Origin: an uncultured Paenibacillus sp.
GTDB taxonomy: Bacteria; Bacillota; Bacilli; Paenibacillales; Paenibacillaceae
Direction of reading: 5' to 3'
Length of the DNA: 20,693 nt
NCBI GenBank assembly: GCA_937895345.1
Contig: CALAWP010000091.1
Span: forward strand, 1 to 20,693
The notes under the pieces are model-generated. The model was not told the origin of the DNA, made no database searches, and saw only the letters and a program-made list of their open reading frames with translations. This document shows, in pieces, positions 15,279 to 20,693 of the stretch. A program made the position numbers and the translations under genes. Position 1 is the stretch's first letter, and every line of letters begins with the position of its first letter.

Positions 15279-16598
15279 TTGCATCAAGAGCGGCTTCCGC
15301 AGCAGTTCGACCGAGCGGGAAGCGGCCGCCCCGGACACCGTCCGGCGGCGGCAATCCTGCTGTCGGTGTTGTTCGCGGGTCTTGGACAGCTTTATAACCG
15401 AAGCTACCTGAAAGGTTTATTGTTTCTAGTCATCCAAGCCTCGTTCCTCGTCGTGTTTTTCGATTTTCTTCAACTCGGGCTTTGGGGGCTGTATACGCTG
15501 GGGACGGTTCCGAAACGGGACCACTCCGTATTTTTGCTTGTGTACGGTATATTGGCCGTACTTCTGCTGGCGATCGCGCTTCTGTTCTACGCGCTCAACA
15601 TTCGCGACGCCCGGAACGAAGCGGTCAAGCTCCGAAACGGCTGGGTCCGCCCTCCGATGAGCGAACGTCTCCGGTCGGCCTACAGGCAAAGCTTTCCTTA
15701 TTTACTGACCGTCCCGGGCTTTTTGCTGCTTATATTCGTCGTCGTGTTCCCGCTCCTGTTCGCGGTATCGCTGGCGTTCACAAACTACAACCTGTACAAC
15801 TCGCCGCCGCGGACGCTGGTCGATTGGGTTGGCTTCGACAACTTTACGCAGCTCGCGACGATGCCGATCTGGAATCGTTCGTTCGTCGGCGTCTTCTCCT
15901 GGACGCTCGTCTGGACGCTTGTATCGACCACGCTGCAGATTGGACTCGGCCTGCTGTTGGCGCTGCTCGTCAACGACAGCCGGATCCGGTTCAAAAAGCT
16001 GATTCGCACCATTCTCATTTTGCCTTGGGCGGTGCCGAATTTCGTATCGATTATGATCTTTGCGGCGCTGTTCAACGACCAGTTCGGCGCGGTGAACCGG
16101 ACGATCGTCCGCTGGTTCGGCGGAAGCGGCCTGCCTTGGCTGACCGATCCGTTCTACACGAAGATTGCCTTGATCGCCATTCAGACTTGGCTGGGCTTCC
16201 CTTTCCTGTTCGCACTGTTTACGGGCGTACTGCAAAGCATTTCGAAGGACTGGTTCGAAGCGGCCGACGTGGATGGCGGCACGCGCTGGCAGAAGTTCCG
16301 GCATATCACGCTGCCGCATGTGCTGTTCGCCACGGCGCCGCTGCTCATTATTCAGTACACGTCCAATTTCAATAACTTCAACATCATTTATTTATTTAAC
16401 GGCGGAGGACCGGCGGTGCGCGGACAGACGGCCGGCGGTACCGATATTCTGATCTCCTGGGTATACAAGCTGACGTTTACGAACAACAACTATAGCATGG
16501 CCGCGGCCATCTCGCTTATTATCGGGCTGATCGTTATGACGTTTGCCTTCTTCCAATTCCGGCGGTCCAGATCGTTCAGAGAGGAGCGGAACTATTGA
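15279..16598 (+). CDS. Sugar ABC transporter permease, MalF/GanP type
   Basis: A membrane subunit of the oligosaccharide importer, 439 residues from TTG 15279. The AAAGGAG at 15262-15268 is only 1 nt from ATG 15270 but 10 nt from TTG 15279, so I prefer TTG; the ATG form would add three residues. The N-terminal part carries two or three extra membrane segments with a GLGQLYNRSYLKG motif, as in MalF/GanP proteins of Firmicutes. The core has about six segments and the EAA loop (EAADVDGGTRWQKFRHITLP, from residue 330 of the ATG form) that docks the ATPase. Its stop is separated from the next start by 1 nt. No ATPase gene is in the cluster; a shared MsmX-type ATPase is expected. Confidence 0.93.
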   Translation: MHQERLPQQFDRAGSGRPGHRPAAAILLSVLFAGLGQLYNRSYLKGLLFLVIQASFLVVFFDFLQLGLWGLYTLGTVPKRDHSVFLLVYGILAVLLLAIALLFYALNIRDARNEAVKLRNGWVRPPMSERLRSAYRQSFPYLLTVPGFLLLIFVVVFPLLFAVSLAFTNYNLYNSPPRTLVDWVGFDNFTQLATMPIWNRSFVGVFSWTLVWTLVSTTLQIGLGLLLALLVNDSRIRFKKLIRTILILPWAVPNFVSIMIFAALFNDQFGAVNRTIVRWFGGSGLPWLTDPFYTKIALIAIQTWLGFPFLFALFTGVLQSISKDWFEAADVDGGTRWQKFRHITLPHVLFATAPLLIIQYTSNFNNFNIIYLFNGGGPAVRGQTAGGTDILISWVYKLTFTNNNYSMAAAISLIIGLIVMTFAFFQFRRSRSFREERNY

Positions 16599-16599
16599 G

Positions 16600-17442
16600 A
16601 TGAACGCGCGATTGAAATCCAGCCTCGAGGTGTCTTTCATCTATTTGGTTTTGGCCGCAGCGGCCGTCGCCGTTTTTTATCCGTTAATCTGGGCAGTCGG
16701 ACTTTCGTTCAATTCCGGCACCAGCCTGTACGCGTCCAGCATGTTTCCAAAGGACCCGTCGCTTGAGCATTACCGATGGCTGTTCGCGAGTCCGGAAAGC
16801 CATTATTTGACCTGGTACAAAAATACGATGATCGTATCGGGCTGCACGAGCGTCCTGTCGGTCATCGTCACTTCCGGAGTCGCTTATGCGTTTTCCCGCT
16901 TTGATTTTGTCGGGCGAAAAAGCAGTCTTTACGCTTTTCTGCTGCTGCAAATGTTCCCGGTCATGATGGCGATGGTGGCGATTTATATCTTTTTGAATCT
17001 GATCGGCTTGCTCAATACGCTCGGCGGCTTGATTCTGATCTATGTGGGCGGACAAATTCCGTTCAACGCCTGGCTGGTCAAGGGGTATCTCGACACGATC
17101 CCGCGCGAAATCGACGACGCGGCGAAGATCGACGGCTCGGGCCCCCTTCGGTTGTTCGTCACCATTCTGCTGCCGCTTATCACGCCGATTTTGGCCATCG
17201 TAGCGCTGACCAATTTTATGATGCCGATTTTTGACTTTATTTTGCCGTCGATCATCCTGCATGACGCCGACAAGTATACGCTGGCTGTAGGCCTGTATAA
17301 GTTCGTCACCGAAAAATACGCTAACAACTTTACCGTCTTCGCCGCCGGGGCGATTCTGATCGCGCTGCCGGTCGCGCTCATTTATTTATTTTTGCAGCGC
17401 TTCTTCATCTCCGGCCTCGCTGCCGGCGGAACGAAGGGTTGA
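16600..17442 (+). CDS. Sugar ABC transporter permease, MalG/GanQ type
   Basis: A 280-residue second membrane subunit with six predicted segments. ATG 16600 lies 1 nt after the MalF stop (TGAGATG), and AGAGGAG sits 13 nt upstream inside the previous gene, so translation is coupled. The EAA loop is at residues about 169-190 (REIDDAAKIDGSGPLRLF, then LPLITP). The C-terminus FFISGLAAGGTKG is the standard MalG ending. It pairs with the MalF-type subunit to form the channel for galacto-oligosaccharides delivered by the lipoprotein at 13943. Confidence 0.95.
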   Translation: MNARLKSSLEVSFIYLVLAAAAVAVFYPLIWAVGLSFNSGTSLYASSMFPKDPSLEHYRWLFASPESHYLTWYKNTMIVSGCTSVLSVIVTSGVAYAFSRFDFVGRKSSLYAFLLLQMFPVMMAMVAIYIFLNLIGLLNTLGGLILIYVGGQIPFNAWLVKGYLDTIPREIDDAAKIDGSGPLRLFVTILLPLITPILAIVALTNFMMPIFDFILPSIILHDADKYTLAVGLYKFVTEKYANNFTVFAAGAILIALPVALIYLFLQRFFISGLAAGGTKG

Positions 17443-17523
17443 CCGGCTGATTATTGCATAAGAGCCTGTCCGGGCCGGGCATCATACCATCCGGCTGAAT
17501 ACACATAAGGGAGAGAAATTAGA

Positions 17524-18570
17524 ATGAATACCACTTTTCTTAAAGGCGCAGACATTTCTTTCGTAGACGAAATCGAATCGGAAGGCGGAGCTTACTTCGA
17601 GAACGGGCAGCGCAGGGACGTTCTGGACATTCTGAAGGACAGCGGCATCAATTCCGCCAGGCTTCGCCTGTGGAACGAGCCGGCTTTCGACTACAACAAT
17701 CTGGCCAAAACGTTAAAAATGGCACGCCGCATCAAGGACAAAGGACTTCATTTTCTGCTGGACTTCCATTACTCCGATTATTGGGCCGACCCGGGCAAGC
17801 AAACGATGCCGAAAGCGTGGGCCGGTCTTGCACACGATGAGATTGCCGATGCCCTTAGGCGGTTCACCTGCGATGCGGTGCAAAAGCTGAAGGAACAAGG
17901 CACGCCGCCGGACATGGTGCAGATCGGCAACGAAATTACGAACGGCATGGTATGGAACGACGGCCGCGTGGACGGCGAATGGGACACCGACGAGCAGTGG
18001 CGCAAGCTGGCGGATCTGATCGAAGCCGGCGTTCGGGGCGTCGAAGACGCGATGGACGGCCCCGGTCAGGTGCCAATTATGATTCATATCGACCGGGGAG
18101 GCGACAACAAGGGCAGCCGTTCCTTCTATGACCGGCTCTCGTCTATGAACGTCGAATACGATATGATCGGTTTGTCCTATTATTCGTGGTGGCACGGCAC
18201 GCTCGAAGAGCTGCGCCATAACCTGGACGACTTAGCGGAGCGGTACGGCAAAGATATCGTCATCGTGGAAGCGGCGTACCCGTGGACGATGACCCCGCCG
18301 GACGAGCAGCCGCTTATTTTCAACCGGGAGGATTGGCTGTATCCGGGTTATCCCGCCAGCCCGGAGGGGCAAGCCGCATGGCTGCGCAACCTGATGGACG
18401 TCATCCGCGCGACTCCCGGCAATCGCGGCAAGGGCATTTATTATTGGGAGCCGTGCTGGATCCCGTCCAAGCCGCATTGGTCCGTTGGACACGAGAACAA
18501 CTGGTCCAACCTGACGCTGTTCTCCTACTCCGGGAACAAGCTGCCTTCTCTGGACGCGTTCAAAGAATAG
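17524..18570 (+). CDS. Intracellular GH53 endo-beta-1,4-galactanase
   Basis: A 348-residue GH53 enzyme without a signal peptide or binding module. ATG 17524 has GGGAG 10 nt upstream and the protein starts directly at the first barrel strand (FLKGADISFVDEIE). Acid/base E137 (QIGNEITNG) and nucleophile E249 (IVIVEAAYPWT) are in place, as are LLDFHYSDYWADPG and IYYWEPCWIP. It is clearly related to the secreted enzyme at 12240 but lacks the C-terminal module. Its place after the permeases suggests it cuts imported galacto-oligosaccharides in the cytosol, in place of or beside a beta-galactosidase encoded elsewhere. The 81-bp gap before it shows no clear terminator. Confidence 0.94.
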   Translation: MNTTFLKGADISFVDEIESEGGAYFENGQRRDVLDILKDSGINSARLRLWNEPAFDYNNLAKTLKMARRIKDKGLHFLLDFHYSDYWADPGKQTMPKAWAGLAHDEIADALRRFTCDAVQKLKEQGTPPDMVQIGNEITNGMVWNDGRVDGEWDTDEQWRKLADLIEAGVRGVEDAMDGPGQVPIMIHIDRGGDNKGSRSFYDRLSSMNVEYDMIGLSYYSWWHGTLEELRHNLDDLAERYGKDIVIVEAAYPWTMTPPDEQPLIFNREDWLYPGYPASPEGQAAWLRNLMDVIRATPGNRGKGIYYWEPCWIPSKPHWSVGHENNWSNLTLFSYSGNKLPSLDAFKE

Positions 18571-18615
18571 CGCGCCGAATCGGCGATTTGCGGCGTTCCT
18601 GCTGCAGCCGGCAGT

Positions 18616-18624
18616 CCCCCCCCC
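18616..18624 (+). repeat. C9 homopolymer tract beside the AraC promoter
   Basis: Nine consecutive C directly abut the -35 box (TTGGCA, 18625-18630) of the next gene. Such tracts are prone to slippage. Confidence 0.7.
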
Positions 18625-18653
18625 TTGGCATGTCCCTCAACTTGTCGGATAAT
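18625..18653 (+). promoter_or_regulatory. Promoter of the AraC-family gene
   Basis: TTGGCA (18625-18630) and GATAAT (18648-18653) with a 17-bp spacer, predicting a start near 18660, 30 nt before ATG 18690. This lets the regulator be expressed independently of the galactan operon. A short CGCCG-AAT-CGGCG hairpin (18573-18585) after the galactanase stop may weakly end the upstream transcript. Confidence 0.6.
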
Positions 18654-18689
18654 GAAAGGACAAGATGACCGGCCGAGGGGGAATTGCCG

Positions 18690-19568
18690 ATGTTATGGGG
18701 CGACGAAAATATTCGCTACGTCTTTACGTCCGTAGAGCGCACCATCCCGTTGTATATCGAGACGATCGGATACAGCGCCTGGGAGCGCGTATTCATTCGC
18801 CCCGACGGTTATCCGCTTTATCATTGGCTGCACACTCTCGAAGGAGAAGGACATTTGGAGCTGGCCGGCGGCGAGCCCGTGTCGCTGACGGCCGGCATGG
18901 GCGTGCTGCTGACGCCTTTTACGCCCCATGCCTACCGTCCGGTGTCTCAGCGCTGGTCGACCGTGTACGTCACCTTCGGCGGCGCGGCGGCATCCGCCAT
19001 ACTGGAATCGCTGAACATGAACGTATCGGCGTTATACAAGGAAACGGGCATCGGCTCGTTCACGGAAGCGATCGGCGAAATGATCGGCAGAGCCGGTCAA
19101 GACGCCCAGTTTTCCAGTCTGGACTCCTCGCTGGAAATGTACCGTTTCCTGGTGCTGCTCAAAAAGTTCGGCATGCGAAACAACCAGCCCTCCCTCTCGC
19201 AGTTTTACGACAAGTTGAGACCCGCCGTCCAATGGATGGAACGGCATCTGTCCGACAATATCGGCCTGCCTGAAATTGCGGAGCAAGCCGGCATGAGCGT
19301 CTCTTACTTAAGTCAGCTGTTCCACGACGCCTTCGGCATCAGCCCGTATTCGTATCTCATCCAATTGCGCATCCAGTCGTCCAAGCGGCTTCTGATTACG
19401 CAAACCGATATGACGATGAAGGATATCGCCCGCCAGACGGGCTTTAACGACGTGAGCCATTTTGTCGCCACCTTCCGCAAAAAGGAAGGCGTCACGCCCG
19501 CGAAATACCGCGAGCTGCATCTATCCTTGCAGGAACCGAGCCATTCCTATCATGAATTTCCGGATTGA
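18690..19568 (+). CDS. AraC-family regulator, probable galactan cluster activator
   Basis: A 292-residue regulator. ATG 18690 is chosen because GAGGGGG lies 8 nt upstream; TTG 18684 is too close to it. The N-terminal half is a cupin-type sugar-sensing domain (RPDGYPLYHWLHTLEGEGHL, LTAGMGVLLTPFTPHAYRPV). Residues about 190-285 hold two helix-turn-helix motifs (LPEIAEQAGMSVSYLSQLFH and DIARQTGFNDVSHFVATF) ending GVTPAKYRELH. It closes the galactan cluster and is the best candidate to bind the direct repeats upstream of the secreted galactanase. B. subtilis uses the LacI-type GanR here, so this would be a different control mode. Target and effector are inferred from position. Confidence 0.93.
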   Translation: MLWGDENIRYVFTSVERTIPLYIETIGYSAWERVFIRPDGYPLYHWLHTLEGEGHLELAGGEPVSLTAGMGVLLTPFTPHAYRPVSQRWSTVYVTFGGAAASAILESLNMNVSALYKETGIGSFTEAIGEMIGRAGQDAQFSSLDSSLEMYRFLVLLKKFGMRNNQPSLSQFYDKLRPAVQWMERHLSDNIGLPEIAEQAGMSVSYLSQLFHDAFGISPYSYLIQLRIQSSKRLLITQTDMTMKDIARQTGFNDVSHFVATFRKKEGVTPAKYRELHLSLQEPSHSYHEFPD

Positions 19569-19628
19569 GCATGTATACAGAACGATTCGCTGTCTCATAA
19601 AATTGGAAATTTCGTGCACAAACAGACG

Positions 19629-19775
19629 CTAAAAGAGCAGAGCAGCCAACTGGCCGACACGCTTCGATACAGCTTCTACGGCTCCTTGGTCCCCTTGCCC
19701 CGGTGTAACACCGGTATTTTTCTTGAAAACACGAATGAAATACGAAGGTTGATATCCCACCTCTGCGGCGATTTC
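19629..19775 (-). pseudogene. AraC-family C-terminal remnant
   Basis: On the minus strand codons from 19775 read EIAAEVGYQPSYFIRVFKKN then TGVTPGQ, the second helix-turn-helix and signature of AraC regulators, followed by an unrelated tail to TAG at 19629. Upstream there is a stop at 19779-19781 and only degenerate text (NIGELLFQS). About 35 recognisable residues remain of a protein that is usually 270 or more. The rest of the 335-bp gap between 19568 and 19904 holds no other gene. Confidence 0.75.
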
Positions 19776-19850
19776 ATTTCAGGATTGGAAAAGCAGTTCA
19801 CCTATATTTCTGGTATACAAAGGGCGAGATGGACTTGTGTCGCGAAACTG

Positions 19851-19879
19851 TTGCATTGGCAGAACTGGAGCTTTTAAAT
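19851..19879 (+). promoter_or_regulatory. Possible promoter of the DUF2264 gene
   Basis: TTGCAT (19851-19856) and TTAAAT (19874-19879) with a 17-bp spacer, about 25 bp before ATG 19904. The hexamers are only moderately close to consensus. Confidence 0.35.
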
Positions 19880-19903
19880 GAATAAGCGAAGAGGAGAAAT
19901 CGA

Positions 19904-20693
19904 ATGATGCCTAGTGATCGCGAGTATTGGATCCAAACCTTACACAAAATCGCTGTTCCCGTATTAGAGAATCTAAAGAATCGAACTCTAAAAATGAATA
20001 TGCCCATTCAATCCAATGGCCATCATCGGGCGGATTGCAGTCATCTTGAAGCGCTTGGAAGAACGCTAGCCGGCATAGCCCCTTGGCTGGAGTCGGGTCC
20101 TGTGGACGGTGAAGAAGGATTGCTTCGGGCACGCATGGCCGACCTCGCTCGCGATGCAATCGATTCGGCCACCGACCCGAAATCGCCGGATTATATGAAT
20201 TTCTGTAACGGGGTGCAGCCTTTAGTAGATACAGCCTTTCTGGCGCATGCCATCGTCCGGGCGCCGCAAGAGCTGCTGGCTAAGCTCAGCCCAACTACGC
20301 GGCAGCAACTTATCGATGCCTTTCTTTCCTCGCGCGTCATCCGCCCGTTTCATAACAATTGGCTGCTCTTCTCGGCAATGATCGAAGCTGCTCTATATTT
20401 AATGGAAGAACCCTGGGATCGTATGCGAGTGGATTATGCGATTCATCAACACGAACAGTGGTATGTAGGGGATGGGGCGTATAAGGATGGTCACCATTTC
20501 CACTGGGATTACTATAATAGTTTCGTAATTTCCCCCATGCTCCTTGATATTCTCGATACCGTAGGCAACCAGCATGAAGACTGGACACTAATAAGGGAGA
20601 AGGTATTGATCCGCGCCATTCGATACGCCGCCATTCAATGTCAACTGCAAACGAAAATTCCTCAAAATCTGCACTTGAAAATTCCCCAAAAAG
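19904..20693 (+). pseudogene. DUF2264 protein, probably interrupted at 20639
   Basis: ATG 19904 has AGGAG 7 nt upstream; ATG 19907 is also possible. About 245 residues match the N-terminal part of DUF2264 proteins, cytosolic all-helical (alpha/alpha)6-like proteins of unknown activity often found in loci for pectin and plant glycans: DREYWIQTLHKIAVPVLENL, LEALGRTLAGIAPWLESG, NWLLFSAMIEAALYLM, EQWYVGDGAYKDGHHFHWDY and LIRAIRYAAIQ. After RYAAIQ the text changes abruptly to low-complexity sequence with IS21-like end repeats, still without a stop at the window edge. The natural protein would continue for another 300 or more residues. Function is unknown; a role in glycan breakdown is inferred from context. 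Confidence 0.75.
20639..20693. mobile_element. End of an IS21-like insertion sequence
   Basis: From 20639 the DNA begins TGTCAACTGC and contains two near-identical repeats, GAAAATTCCTCAAAA (20653-20667) and GAAAATTCCCCAAAA (20677-20691), 24 bp apart. Ends starting TG with multiple internal repeats are typical of IS21-family elements. The protein similarity of the DUF2264 gene ends at exactly this point. The transposase genes would lie beyond the window. Confidence 0.6.

Noticed and set aside
15482..16375. Open frames on both strands inside the MalF-type permease gene.
   Set aside because: They are GC-driven shadows; the permease with its EAA loop explains the region.
17443..17523. Repeated CCGGCTGA in the gap before the intracellular galactanase.
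   Set aside because: Only 8 bp, no dyad and no promoter hexamers around it; could be chance.

Overview
The window looks like chromosomal DNA of a Paenibacillus-type Gram-positive soil bacterium (Bacillota). The signs are moderate to high GC, strong AGGAGG-type ribosome binding sites, TTG and GTG starts, a surface protein with three SLH domains, AraC/LysR/MalT-type regulators, and a carbohydrate ABC importer encoded without its own ATPase. The genus is inferred from these traits and not proven.

Layout. (1) 1-667, minus: 5' part of a PD-(D/E)XK nuclease-like gene that leaves the window and is absent from simple start-to-stop ORF lists. (2) 816-4031, minus: a two-gene surface operon. An SLH-anchored protein with an eight-bladed PQQ-type propeller, an FN3 domain and a cadherin-like domain is translationally coupled (GTGA overlap) to a small secreted coiled-coil protein, and a perfect hairpin terminates the operon. 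(3) 4104-6670, minus: a MalT-like LuxR-family ATPase regulator whose DNA-binding domain is cut off by a one-base frameshift. Its promoter lies face to face with that of (4), a nitronate monooxygenase gene gutted by an internal deletion. (5) 7384-8738: an AraC-type regulator and a VOC-fold protein. (6) 8828-9807: a gene graveyard on the minus strand, with an alpha-L-rhamnosidase (nonsense codon plus internal deletion) fused to the tail of an alpha/beta hydrolase and bracketed by two copies of a hairpin repeat. (7) 9825-11977: a divergent LysR regulator / MFS efflux pair.

(8) 12084-19568, plus: the best-preserved system, a beta-1,4-galactan utilisation cluster. A secreted GH53 endo-galactanase with a C-terminal carbohydrate-binding module would cut galactan outside the cell. 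A lipoprotein and two permeases would import galacto-oligosaccharides, with an ATPase that must come from elsewhere. A second GH53 without a signal peptide would cut them inside, and an AraC-type regulator with its own promoter closes the cluster. The upstream region holds phased direct repeats and a 27-bp dyad that suit an AraC-type or CcpA/LacI-type operator. No GH42 beta-galactosidase is present.

(9) 19629-20693: a remnant of another AraC gene (minus), then a DUF2264 gene that appears to be interrupted at 20639 by the end of an IS21-like element running off the window.

The main theme is an intact galactan (rhamnogalacturonan side-chain) locus embedded in decaying accessory DNA. Two of the frameshifts are single-base losses in G runs, so sequencing or assembly error should be excluded for those. 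The nonsense codon and large deletions cannot be explained that way. I did not find a clearly new defence or mobile system.
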